From positions 27,193,059 through 27,257,058 of the forward strand of contig NC_066313.1 in NCBI RefSeq assembly GCF_022539315.1: a stretch of 64,000 bases of DNA, in the 5' to 3' direction. This document shows positions 12,399 through 25,005 of this stretch, piece by piece. This DNA is from Serinus canaria. Its lineage: Eukaryota > Chordata > Aves > Passeriformes > Fringillidae. Positions within the stretch are counted from its first letter, which is position 1. The number at the start of each line of letters is the position of its first letter. A program made the position numbers and the translations under genes. The notes under the pieces were generated by a model that saw nothing but the letters and a program-made list of their open reading frames with translations, was not told the origin of the DNA and ran no database searches.

Positions 12399-12929
12399 AT
12401 GGGAAAAATCATCATTTATGAGCATGCCAGCTTCAGGAGTGTGTCCAGAGAAATCACTTCTGACATTTCCAATCTGGGACATTTGGACTTTAATGATATT
12501 ACCTCCTCAGTGAAAGTAATTGGCCAGCCTTGGGTGGCATATGAGCACATAAATTATACAGGCAGGTTAATGGTACTTGAGGAGGGGGAACATGACTCTG
12601 TTGGTAGAAGCATGAATGATACGACCAGCTCTCTGCAGATGATCACTGAAGATCTGCATGATCCCCAGATCACTCTCTATGAGCATCCCAACTATCATGG
12701 GAGGAGCAGAGTCATAAGACAGGCAACCAACCTGGCTGCGGGATTCGACAATGGCATCATGTCTTCCCTCAGAGTCCAGAGAGGTGCCTGGCTGCTGTGT
12801 GAGCACAGTGATGGAAGTGGAATCCAATACATTGCTTGAGAAAAAGATAACCTTCCACATTACTCAGCAATCTACCTCAATGGCAAGCTTTCCTTCCTGC
12901 GTCCCCTTCGCCCTGGCCGCTCTTATTAG
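12399..12929 (+). pseudogene. EDSP-like beta-gamma crystallin, copy A, with premature stop
   Basis: Tandem paralogue of the intact gene at 21618-22148, with the same start context, the same length (177 codons including the stop) and no frameshift. The open frame runs 146 codons to TGA at 12837-12839; the other copy has CGA (Arg147) there, so one C-to-T change at a CpG explains the stop. After it the frame stays open for 29 codons and ends Arg-Ser-Tyr-TAG exactly as in the partner. The first three Greek-key motifs are present (Tyr7/Phe12, Tyr48/Tyr53, Tyr94/Tyr99) and the stop falls inside motif 4, removing the last strand. The conserved glycine 14 of motif 1 is Ser, and the third calcium-binding motif has Gly instead of Asp119. 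With the TACAAAT box and AGTAAA signal this points to a decaying gene. A truncated protein or stop read-through remains possible. Confidence 0.8.
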
Positions 12930-13099
12930 AATGCAAATCCTCCAAAGGTGAGGAAGGTGCAGCACCAGCAAGAAATTTGAGATCTAGATTTTTCCTTCTG
13001 CTTGTGTAGTCTTTTTTCCCTGGGAGCTCTCTGCTGTGCTGCACTGCAGATCTGTGCTTCTCTATCCTGCCTTGCATGCTTCTCCAGCCCCATAAATGA

Positions 13100-13770
13100 A
13101 AGTATTATCACTCTTGATCATATGAAATATTGTCCAAGCTAAGAAACATGCCAGGGATGTGTAATCTAATACACCTTCAGCTGGCATTCCAGAGTCCTGG
13201 GCTATGGAATGCTGAAACATTGCATGTTGTCTCTGTTACTAAGTGAAACTGAAAATGTGTAGGGCCGCATCACCTTCTTTTTAATCTGCTTTACAAATGT
13301 ACCAAGGCTTCTGCCATTGTCTGTAATCCATTTTACACTGGTGCCAGTAAAGAATCTTTTGCAATTAGCAGTGGGTCTGTTCAGCATTTTATAATAAATA
13401 AATAAATATTGCTCTTCCATGGTGAGATGTTTCTGTGTGTCCAGAGAATGCTTCATAGAGTCACTGCATATTTTTCCTGGGCATCCACTGGAGCACTGTC
13501 TCCTTCCAGTTTCACTGGTCAGTAGCAGCGGGTTTGGGCTTGACTCAACCAGTGCTAAAATCTACCATGTTGATTATTGCTGTGATCCTGGCCAAACTCT
13601 CCCATGCAGTGTACATAAATAGCACAATTTTGATGGCATTGTGTACCATCAATCATACTGATGGATGACTCTGGTGATACAGTCTTCCACTGCCCAAATC
13701 ACATAATCAAACAATAAGTTCTCATAACTTTGAATTGGTTGTTTGATCCCAGTGGAAACAACTGACTTGT
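13100..13770. repeat. 3' flank of EDSP-like copy A (partner 22200-22735)
   Basis: Aligns with the 3' UTR and downstream flank of copy B. Landmarks are CTCCTTCCAGTTTCACTG, ACTCAACCAGTGCTAAA, GCTGTGATCCTGGCCAAACT and ACATAATCAAAC. The poly(A) signal of copy B (ATTAAA) is AGTAAA here at 13346-13351. Divergence is clearly greater than around exon 1. Confidence 0.75.
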
Positions 13771-14009
13771 GCTTTTAAACCTGTAGTATCTTGATAAGGG
13801 AGGAGGGATGAGTAGGTGCTCCATGCTCTGTTTTGCCATGTGCAAGTTCACCTGGACGAGCAGAGTCTCAGCCCTCCTGCCCCAGTGCCTAAAGGGAGCA
13901 GCACGCCCTGAGCTGTGTGCTGTGGCAGCTGTCCCACGGCAGCTCTGCACTGCAGGGTTCATCTCCCTCTGTGCTGACCCGCCGTGTGCCCTGATTTCCC
14001 TGCTCTGGT
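13771..14009. other. Short non-coding spacer
   Basis: Nothing recognised. Confidence 0.4.
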
Positions 14010-14275
14010 CACAGGCAGGAGCTGCACTTGGCCTCTTTGAACGTCATGAGGTGCACCTGGGGCCAGTGCTGAAGCTTGCCAAGGTCCCTGTGCATGGCCC
14101 CTTCCCTCAGCTCTATCAAACGCCCCCCTGAGCTCGGAGCCACCTGCAAACCTGCCCAGGGTGCACTCCACCCCACTGCCTGTGCCATGGATGAACACAG
14201 GGAGCACTCCTGGTGCCAGCAGGGACCCTCGAGGGACCCCATTTGTTACTGGTTCCCATTGACCCTGACAAGGCC
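14010..14275 (-). mobile_element. CR1 LINE fragment (antisense)
   Basis: GGCCTCTTTGAACGTCATGA and the following stretch match in order the antisense CR1 pattern also seen near 25700-25760 (CTTGTTGAACTTCCTGAGGTT). Short and eroded. Confidence 0.6.
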
Positions 14276-14339
14276 CTTCATGGGTGTGTGCCTAACAATT
14301 CCATGCCTCCAACTACTCCCTGCATTTTCCACTTCTGTG

Positions 14340-14925
14340 CTGGGATTTGCAGGCACATGGAGGACAGGGGGGTGATTGGAGACAGCCAGCACAGCTTCAG
14401 CAAAGCCTTCACCTCCTGATCTGTGGGATCAGATCAGTCTGGGGATGAGTGCTCTGGGAGCAGCCCTGCTGAGAAGGAACTGGGGACAGTGAAAAACTGG
14501 ACATGAGCCAGCACTTTGAGCTTGCAGCATGGAAAGCTTCCAGCCTTCCAACCCTATCCTGGGCTGCCAAAGGATGTGCTCAGCAGGTCAGGGGAGGGGG
14601 TTCTTCCCCTGTAATCCCCTATGACGAGATCCCACCTGGAGCACTGCCTGCAGCTCTGCAGATTGTTCCTGGGGCCTTTGAAACCTAGAGAGAGGAGATT
14701 TCAACTGGACACTTGGAAGAGTATTTTTGTGGTGAGGGGTGTGAGGCACTGGCACAGATTGCCCAGAGAAGCCGTGGATGCTCCATCAAAGGCCAGGCTG
14801 GATGAGGTTTTGACAACCTGGTCTAGTGGAAAATCTCCCTGCTCGTGGCAGGAGTTTGCAACTCGATGGTGTTTGAGAGCTCTCCCAGCCAAAATCATTC
14901 TGTGATTTTGTGATTCTAGGATGTG
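14340..14925 (+). mobile_element. CR1 LINE fragments (sense), internally deleted
   Basis: GGAGACAGCCAGCACAGCTT near 14380 is CR1 reverse-transcriptase-like. From about 14480 the order GACATGAGCCAGCACTTTGA, CCTGGGCTGCCAAAGG, CCCACCTGGAGCACTGCCTG, TGGCACAGATTGCCCAGAGA and ATTCTGTGATTTTGTGATTC matches the C-terminal coding region through the terminal repeat of CR1. Pieces between these are missing, and all frames contain stops. Confidence 0.75.
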
Positions 14926-15489
14926 CAAATTCAGCAGCACAGTCAACCTTGCCGTGGTTTCAGGTCCCAGTCTCTCAGTTTCATGTTCCTCATTTTGCAT
15001 CTTCAGTACCTCTTTTTACAGCAGCAGCTATAAACTTTGAATATCAGCACAGTGAGTCGATCTGGCTCCAAGTCCCAGCAGAATGCTGTGCTGTGCAAGG
15101 CTGGCTGAGGGGGAAATCTGCCCTATCCTCCTGTGTAGGGCTGTGTAGGCTGAATCTCTGCTAAGGCTTTAGCATGTTTTCAGCTGAGGCTGGGTGGTTT
15201 TTGGCTGTGGCATGAAAGGGTAGAAGAGCAGTGCCTTTCTAGCTGCTTCTCAGGCATGCAGAGGATAATTCCTGAATGTTGTGAAGGACTGTGGAAGAAC
15301 ACCACATATATAGAAAGAATTCGAGATTCTGGAGTGGATTCATACAATGGAAAAAAGTTAATATGTAAGAACATCCTTGTGGATATTCTTTCCATGTTGC
15401 TGACACTGTGACCTGAGGATTCTTGCAATGTCCCACTTTAAGGTGTAATGTATGTGCACTCAGGTAATCTTTTGTCTTTTCTTGGTAGT
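14926..15489. other. Non-coding stretch, nothing recognised
   Basis: No exon or repeat seen. The small open frames on the minus strand at 15180-15662 overlap each other in different frames and resemble no family. Confidence 0.4.
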
Positions 15490-15960
15490 AGAAACATTTG
15501 TAATGATTGAGAGCCTCTAGAAGAATTGGGAAGGAAGCCTGATGTTGGGAAATGATATTTATAAAGGTACCAGAAATAATCTAAGTTATTGTATAAAAGT
15601 GTTGATGATGACATTTTTTCATTCAAATGGAACAAAGGATGTAATGAGGCAGAGAATGACAAAGGCTTTTAAATTTCCTTAGAGTTACTGGCAGAAAAAA
15701 TTAATGTAGAAGGGACCTCCTTAATCCAAGGCCTTGTTTACAGCAGAGCTACCTTCAAACATGATCAAGTTCCTCATGGCCATCTTCAAGTGATTTCTGA
15801 ACAGCTGCAAGGGTGGAGATTCCCCATGGTCTCTGGCTCTTCTGTCAGTCCTGAAAACTCCTTAGGGTCATATTTTTTTCCTTACTTTCCATCAGAGCTT
15901 CATTGTTCCCAGAAAGGACTCTTTCCCAGGTGTCCTTTTGCGTGTACCTCCCTTAGCCTT
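15490..15960. repeat. Diverged paralogous block, copy 2 (partner 1480-1965)
   Basis: Colinear with 1480-1965 (see that entry). It stands just upstream of the second EDSP unit as its partner stands upstream of the first, which suggests that the original duplication unit began near here. Confidence 0.6.
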
Positions 15961-16019
15961 TTCTCTTCCATGGCTGAGAAACGTTTTCTCTGTGAGATCA
16001 GACAATTTTAAATCACACC

Positions 16020-16445
16020 ACTATAGATCACACAGTCACACAATCACACAATCACTAGGTTGGAAGAGAACTTTAAGATCATTGAGTCCAACCCATGCCT
16101 GATGACCTCAACTAAACCATGGCACCAAAGGCCACATCCATCTGTTTTTAAACACACCCAGGGATAGTGACTCCACCACCTCCCTGGGCAGACCATTCCA
16201 GAACTTTATCACTCTTTCCATAAAAAACTTTTTCCTAACACCCAACCTAAATTTCCCTTGGTGCAGCATAAGATTGTGTTCTCTTGTTCAGCCAGTTGCT
16301 GTCTGGAAGGAAAAAACAATCCCCACCTGCCTACAACCACCTTTCAGGAAGTTGTAGAGTGATAAGGTCACCTCTGAGTCTCCTTTTCTCCAAGCTAAAC
16401 AACCCCAGCTCCCTCAGTCATTCCTCACAGGGCTTGTGTTCCAAT
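16020..16445 (-). mobile_element. CR1 LINE 3' end (antisense), 5'-truncated
   Basis: Starts with degenerate octamer repeats (ATCACACAGTCACACAATCA), then TAGGTTGGAAGAGAACTTTAA and CATTGAGTCCAACCCATGCC. It ends within CTCCAAGCTAAACAACCCCA and CTCCCTCAGTCATTCCTCAC. This is the usual antisense reading of a short CR1 copy. It sits between the two paralogous blocks of unit B and is absent from unit A. Confidence 0.85.
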
Positions 16446-16456
16446 GTTGTGTAGTC

Positions 16457-17336
16457 TGCAGACCCTGAGGTTTTCAAGACCTTGACTGGATGAAGCTACC
16501 AGCAAACATAATTCACCTCACAGATGTCCCTGTGTTAAGCTGTTAAGGTTAACACAGGTCCCCTGACTGGACCCAATGGCAACCAAAGGTCACTTTGAAA
16601 TTCAGTCACCCCCCTGGGTCCCCCCAGGGACCCTCCTGGATCCCCCCAGGGACCCTCCTGGATCCCTGGATCATTCAAGCTCATCACATAAGGACCAAGA
16701 CAGGCAAATCCCACTATTTCCTCAGTCATATTGCTGAGGAATCCTGCTGGCAATAAAGATGTTCCATGTCCCTTGTCCATCCCATTCAGCCTTGTCACAC
16801 CAGTGCTGTCCTGGTGGGGATTTCTGTGCACTGGCATGGCCTCAGTGGTCTAATGAGCTCCTTTGCATTGTCCTTGCACTCAGCAATTAATGTGTCCCTG
16901 CAATTGGTCTCTCCTCAGTTTAGTGTTTGGGGATTTCTTGGTAAATTTGGGTCTTTTTGGAGGGAAATTTTTCATGATGTGGCTCTCCTGCTTTCAAGGG
17001 ATTACAAGTAGAATCACATCCAAGCACAAGTGGAAGAAAAAGAGAACTGAGAGAGCATCTGCAGATCTGTAGGATTTCGACACACAAGATGCTCTTCTCA
17101 GAAAGCCCTCGATAGTTCCTACAAACAGCTGATCAGGATTGAAAGTAAAAGGAAAGAACACTAAAGTTACACCAGGGTTTTTGGTTGTTTTTTTGTTTTT
17201 TTTTTGTAGAAAAGCCCCAGTTCCAGGGTTTCTGCCTGGCCAAGACACTTTTCAAGTTCTGTGTGTAGGGATAGCTCAGGATGAGCAGAGTTCAGCCCCA
17301 GGAGCTCCTCCTGCTCAGCTGCTGGAGCCCAGGCTG
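16457..17336. repeat. Recent paralogous block, copy B (partner 9715-10570)
   Basis: See the partner entry. Copy B contains a 22-bp minisatellite, GG(A/G)TCCCCCCAGGGACCCTCCT, in two full units plus a partial one from 16617. In copy A the same place holds only a few unrelated bases. Confidence 0.85.
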
Positions 17337-19257
17337 CAGGCTCTCTGTCGGGGGCTGCTTTTCCCAGTGCCACTGCCCAGGCTGCAGGGACAGCCCATGC
17401 TGGGGTTGGCTGTGTGTCCCAGGGACAGGCACTCACCTGGCACGGAAAGGACACGGACACGGCACCGGCTGGCACACACCAGGGGCTGCCCTCAGCCACC
17501 CCACAGCTGGCACCACCAGCACTCCCACTGAATGGAATGGAAGACAGACAGCCCTGTCCCCTTCCTCCTCTGCAGACCACCTACATGGAAGCCCTCTAGT
17601 GAAGACCTGCACACCCTCACTCTCCACAGCCACAAGCACCTGCACAGGTGCTCCCAAAGGGACTGAGCGCTCTCAGCCTGTCCAGTCACACACCTGGCTC
17701 TGGGCTCTCTGAGCAGAACACACTTTGGTGTCTCCCACTCCCTGGCTAGTGCAGGTTGGTGCTTGCAGCCAGCCCACACACAGCACACACTGCTCTCATT
17801 GGTGTTCTGGCAGCCGTGGGTGCCTTGAATCCCAGCACGAGTCTCCTGCCAGTCTGAAATCCCTGTGTATATCCATGCCCTGCTTGCTGGCTGCTCCAGC
17901 TCAAACTTTGCTGGCAAATCACACCATTATAACTTCTCTTGAACCAAGAAATGTTTTTATTTGATAAAGTTAATGAAACAGAGGCTGTCATGTACCACAT
18001 ACCCTTACATGCTTGTCTTCCCACACTTTAAATAACACAGGTGGTGGAAGCCTGTGGAGTAAGATGTGTCTCAGCAGGACAGAAGGAGACACCTGTAGAG
18101 CTGGTAATTGAAGGAGGAGAGACACCAAGACTCAACAGAGCAATCCATTGAGGCTCAGGCCAGTGCAGGATGCCTCTTCAATCTGCTCTTGCAGACCCCA
18201 TGCCCTGCAGCAGCCTGTCTGCCCCGTGTCACTGCCTCTGTTGTAGCTCAGGTGTTCAGGCAAGTCCAGCCACGGCTTCCCTGCCAAAGCACCACACCCT
18301 GCTCTGTGCCACACGGTGCTCAAAGCTTGGGGAAGACACTCTTAGACCCAACATGACCACCCAGTGACCCAGGTCTCAGAGTACTCTCGAACCTTTCCCT
18401 AGCTTCTATTTGTGGTAGTGGTTGGGCTGCTGCAGACAGTTTCCTTTGAGCAGACATCATACTGTCTTTCAACAAGAATGCAAACAGAAATTAAGAACCA
18501 ATGCAAACAGAAATTAAGAACCAATCAAGGAAACAGAGAATCCATCTTTACATCCAGTTACTTTTGCACTAAAATTCAGTTTATACTTATGTAGATTTTA
18601 ATGAGAATTTAAAGTGACAACATAAAAGATTTTGTCAAAACACGAACCAGAAATATTTTAAACAACTGACAAAGGAAAAAGGGTTCAGAGCTGACTCTGG
18701 GAAGTGTTCTGGTGATGACTTTTTAATGCTGTCCAGAATGCCTGTGAGTTAATTCCAAAACCAGCAGGGAGGAAGCACAACTTCTAGTAGCATGATCCTG
18801 TAAAGTAAGTTCCTACTGATAAGTGACCAAAGGCAGTTATTTAAAAATGCAGAAATAGAGCTGATTCTGCAATTTATTTGTAGTTGAATTCAATTCAGTA
18901 ACTCATTAGATGGTGATTCTGGTGCTTGGAAGTTGGTCAGGAACCCCAGAGCAGAACAAGTCGTATCAAAGCACCTTGAAAGACCAGTGACCAGAGACAG
19001 ATGGGCTGAGTCCTGGGGACACACACTGAAGAATTCCCAGCAGAGGAGTTTATGGGATGCTGTTTTCTGCACAGCAGAGCTCCAGTAGGAGTCACTGAGA
19101 GCATAGTGTGGCATCTGGGAGAACCAATAACTTGATGTAGGAAATAATTCGTACCTATCTGGAGAAGAAAATAAAGGAGGATGGGGAAATGAGGAGAAAC
19201 AATATTGGTGGTCCATGGACAGCAGTGGAAGAAATTGATAGAGGAAAAACATTAAAA
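17337..19257. other. Unit-B-only segment, 1.92 kb, no gene recognised
   Basis: Absent from unit A, where GCTGCAG runs straight into AAGTATTATC. The first 700 bp are GC-rich and the rest is AT-rich. Open frames in the GC-rich part overlap on both strands and show no family resemblance. A perfect 23-bp tandem duplication (ATGCAAACAG...) lies at 18478-18523. A 40-bp stretch at 17489-17528 recurs at 29432-29471. Confidence 0.55.
18478..18523. repeat. 23-bp perfect tandem duplication
   Basis: Two identical copies of a unit that begins ATGCAAACAGAAATTAAG. Confidence 0.95.
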
Positions 19258-19944
<687 letters not shown>

Positions 19945-19948
19945 CAAT

Positions 19949-20575
19949 ACACCTTCAGAGGGCTGAACATGGGCCATCAGTGTTCCCAGGTGGCCAGGAA
20001 GGCCAATGGCATTCTGGCCTGTATGAGCAATGGTGTGGCCAGCAGGAGCAGGGCAGGGATTGTTCCTCAAGGCCACACCTTGAATGCTGTGCTCATTTTG
20101 GGGCCCTTACTAGCAGAAAGACATGGAGGGGCTGGAGTGAGTCCAGAGAAGTGCAGCAAGGCTGGTGAAGGGTCTGGAGCACAGGTCTGATGATAAACAG
20201 CTGAGGGAACTGGGGGTGTTTATCCTGGGGAAAAGGAGGCTCAGGGCAGATGTGTTTAGTTTTGACAGTACCTGAGAGGAGCTTGTGACAAGGTGGGGGT
20301 TTGGCCCTTGTCCCAGGCAAGGGAGGAACAAGGGGAGATGGCCTTCAGTAGTGCATGGAGAGGTTCAGGCTGGATATTAGGAAACATTTTTTCATTGAAA
20401 GATTGTTAAAATTTGGAATGGGCTGCCCAGGGAAGTGGTGGAGTCATTATCGTTGGAAGTGTTCAAAACACAAGCAGAAATGGTCCTTTGCAATATGGTT
20501 TAGTGGGCATGATGGCATTCAGTCAAAGGTTGGATCTTGGAGGCCTTTGCCAACATATAATAATATTGTGATCCT
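19949..20575 (+). mobile_element. CR1 LINE fragment, sense (partner 11037-11675)
   Basis: Same CR1 motifs as the unit A copy, about 95 percent identical by eye, with stops in all frames. Confidence 0.85.
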
Positions 20576-20999
20576 AAGGACAAAAGACAACTGAAAAAAG
20601 AAAAAAATACGTAGATGTCCTCTCTACTACCTGGATATCTCCCAAAAAAACCTCTTAGTAAGACTAAGGTTGTGTATTCAATATTCTTCCCAGAAAAGCA
20701 AAATGTAACCTCCAACAGGCAGAAACATTCTACAGCACACATGTCACAAAATACATTCATACACTTTTATTACTGTGATTCCATTTTCTTCTGGAGGAGA
20801 AGGACAAACAAGAACTGAACTTCCCCCATTTCATCAAGTCACTCATGCTTCAATGGATTTTTGTACAAGAGGAAGAAGATGTCTGGTTGTAGGACAATAG
20901 AAAGCAAAATATAATGGATAATGAGTTTTGATCCCAGGGGGTAATATTGGACGCTTTCAGTTCCGTCGTCTGGGGTGCTTTGTGAGACTTCTGTGCAAG

Positions 21000-21006
21000 T
21001 ATAAAT
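21000..21006 (+). promoter_or_regulatory. TATA box of EDSP-like copy B
   Basis: TATAAAT lies about 95 bp before the exon 1 donor site. An ATTGG (inverted CCAAT) is near 20945. Transcription would start about 25-30 bp downstream. Confidence 0.65.
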
Positions 21007-21030
21007 CCAGGGAGGTGAGAGACCCTGCAC

Positions 21031-21094
21031 AAACCACAGCCCTGCCCTGGAGGAATTGCCCTCAGCTCTCCCCAGCCCTGCAGCTGACAGCAAG
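21031..21094 (+). other. Non-coding exon 1 (5' UTR) of EDSP-like copy B
   Basis: The start is approximate. The end is set by AGCAAG|GTAAGAGG at 21094/21095. The intron spans 21095-21564 and ends CTCCTTTTGTGCAG. Exon 2 starts at 21565 with a 53-nt leader before the ATG. Confidence 0.6.
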
Positions 21095-21596
21095 GTAAGA
21101 GGCACCCTTTGCACAGCAGAGCTGGAAGGGTTTCTTGGGCAGCTGCTGTGCCGTGCAGGGCAAGGGAAGGAGGCTTTAGTGCTGGGCTGAGAGTGCTGCA
21201 CAGCCCTGAGGGTCTGCTGTGGGTGTGCAGAGACTGAGCCCATCTCCCAGGGCACGAGGGCATGGATGGATGGATGGCTGCAGGAAAGACAAACCTGACC
21301 AAGGGAGAGGGTGGAGGGGGCCAGTGATACACAATTGTGGTGGGTGAATGTGAGAGTATTCTACAGCTTAACCTTGAGTATGCAACTAAACCAACACACA
21401 CATATCATGACCTTACTCTTTTCCAGTTACTTCTATGTTTATTCTTTGTTCAAAATGTTTTATCTTTCCTTTTCCCTTTTCCCTTCTGGGTGTCCATAAT
21501 TTTGTTTCAAGGTCCAAAAGGCTTCTTACAAGCATTGCTTGTTTTCTGTCCTCCTTTTGTGCAGGCTGTCATCCAGTTCCTAGAGGAAGACATTAA

Positions 21597-22148
<552 letters not shown>

Positions 22149-22199
22149 AATGCAAATCTTCTAAAGCTGAGGAAAGAGGCAGTCCCAGCAAGAAATTTG

Positions 22200-22735
<536 letters not shown>

Positions 22736-23305
22736 TTTAAAAAGCTGCCTCACTTTCAATTAAGTGATTAAGTATTTAATTTTTTCTTGGTTTTCTTTGT
22801 CATAGTATTCCTCCTCCTTATGCTGCTGCGTTTTCTTGGCAGTGCCTTATTTGACCTTTGAATTCAACAGAGCAATACTATGGCAAAACTTTAATGAGAT
22901 TCTCTACCCTGGTAAATCAAATCTCAAAAACTGCAAAGCATATTGCTGACAAAAGCAGTAATGAGAAAACTTCTTTCAGAGATCTGTAGAGGTCATCAGG
23001 AAAATAAATAAGACACAGTGAAATGTGCCCAGCTGCAGCAGATTATTCCTATAAGGAATTCCTCTCCTTGGAGCAAACTTGCCTTTGTCATTTGTGGTCC
23101 CAAAGCCCTATCCCTGTTGACACAGTCCCATGGCTTGGCAGAGTGCAGTTCACCTAGGTAAACACCATCATCCCCAGAGCTCAGCACAGGCTCACCACGG
23201 GTCCCCCAGGCCCCTCGCCTGTTTATGCTCTCTGTGCCCCAGAGGCAAGTGCACTCAGACTAGACCTGGTGCTGTGAGATACCTTCCCAGTGCCTTGTCA
23301 CCTCT
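22736..23305. other. Non-coding stretch, nothing recognised
   Basis: End of the detectable EDSP duplication. No exon or repeat seen before the LTR. Confidence 0.45.
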
Positions 23306-24312
23306 GGGAATGTCATGGTTTGACACTGGCCAAACACCAGGCACACATGAAAGCCACTCACTCAACCTCTCCTGTTACAGCTGGACAGAGGAGAGGAAAA
23401 TTTAACAAAGGGCTCATTGGCTGAGATAAGGACCAGGAGGAAGCACTCTAGGGGCAAAACAGGCTCAACTTAGAGGTACAAAGTGAGTTTATTACTAAAA
23501 GCATCAGAGCAGGATAATGAGAAGTAAAATAAGGCTTCAAAACCACCTGTTTCCCTCCAGTCCCTCCATCCCACTGACAGTGCAGGGAGACAAGGGGGTG
23601 GGGGTTTTGGTCAGTTCATCACCCAAGGTTTTCTTTCCCTGTGCAGGGAGACAGGTTGTTTCCCTGTGGGACTGTGAGGTCCCTCTCACAGAAGAAAATT
23701 CTCTGTGAACTTCTCCAGCGTGGTTCCAATCTCACGAGCAGCAGCCCTCCCAAAACTGCTGTGGTGTGGGTCACTCTTCCTTGAGGTGCAGTCCTCCAAG
23801 GACAGGCTGCTCCAGCCTGGAAGCAGGGGCCCTTCCCCTCCACCAAGCCACTAGATCAGAGCCTCAGCCTCCTACAGGCATCCACCCGCTCCAGCATTGG
23901 CACCTTCCCCATGGGCTGTGGGTGGATTGCTGCATTCCCCATGGATCCCCAGGGACTGCAGGGGCACAGCTGCTTCACCATGGTCTCACCAGAGCCTGCA
24001 GAGGAATCTCAGCTCCAGCACCTTGAACACCTCCTCACCTCCTTCTCCACTGACCTTGGTGTCCCCATGTTGTTTCCCTCACATGTTCTCACCTGCTCCT
24101 CTTCTCCACCTGGAATGAAAACTGTGCCCCCACCTTTGTTTTGGTTTCTTCTTAAATACATTATCACAGACGTGTTACCATCCTCTCGCTCACCGGCCCA
24201 TCTTTGGCCAGCAGCACGTCCATGTTCAGAGCCACCAGCAGCTTCTCACAGAAGCCACCTCCATGGCTGTCTCACTACCAAAAACCAGGCCATGCCAAAC
24301 CAACACAGGGAA
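23306..24312 (-). mobile_element. Solo LTR of an endogenous retrovirus with 5-bp target-site duplication
   Basis: The LTR occupies 23311-24307 (997 bp), from TGTCATGGTTTGACACTGGC to CCATGCCAAACCAACACA, flanked on both sides by GGGAA (23306-23310 and 24308-24312). On the minus strand it begins TGTGTTGGTTTGGCATGG, carries a TATA-like TATTTAAGAAG (near 24150) and an AATAAA (near 23490). This order fits a minus-strand LTR. A 5-bp duplication fits ERVL-type integration, and the sequence resembles an avian ERVL LTR I remember. No internal retroviral sequence is present, so recombination between two LTRs removed it. Confidence 0.85.
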
Positions 24313-25005
24313 TAAATCAGCTTATTGATCTAGGGTAGTTCCCAGTCAGTGACACCCAGGCTCAAGGAGAACACAGCTTGAGATGTCCTTAGCAGCAGCA
24401 CAAGACGGAATAAACGGTTCTTCATGTGCACTTCCAGACCTCACAAATATGACAGAGTGACAAACAAGGCAGCAAAACCCAGTGAAATGTCTTTGAAAAG
24501 GCTGGGAACAAACTCTGTATCAGTATCAGCCAAACCAGAGCCTACCAGCCAGGCTTTTCCCCACAGGAATCACAGCAAATGTATACCAGAGGAAAATCTC
24601 CAGCATGTTTAAGAGATGACCAGTGACAGCAAGGCAGGTGTCTACTTGTCACTTAATGCTCCCCCTCTTCCTGTGCTCACTCAGGAACCAAGGCAGGAGA
24701 TACTAATAGAGTTAGTGACCACAAAGAGTACACAGCAGGCAATGAGAATCCTGCTGGGAAATCTGTACTCAGCACATCTTCTCTTGGAAATGCCCATGAC
24801 ACATCAGACAGACTCAGAGCCTTGCAAACATCTCCAACACCATCTTTCAGGAGGTGTGAGTGACAGGAACACACTGGAAAATCTCTCTTGGCTGGGGAGA
24901 AGTTCTGATTGTTGAATATGGGAAATAAAACTGCTGCCTTAGGAGATTGAGATGACTGAGAAAGACCTTTAGCAAGGATACCTTGGCTAAATGAGCATGT
25001 AACAA
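24313..25005. other. Non-coding stretch, nothing recognised
   Basis: Mixed sequence without gene or repeat signal. Confidence 0.45.

Noticed and set aside
17139..17917. Several overlapping open frames on both strands
   Set aside because: GC-rich, stop-poor sequence gives open frames in most phases; none has recognisable domains.
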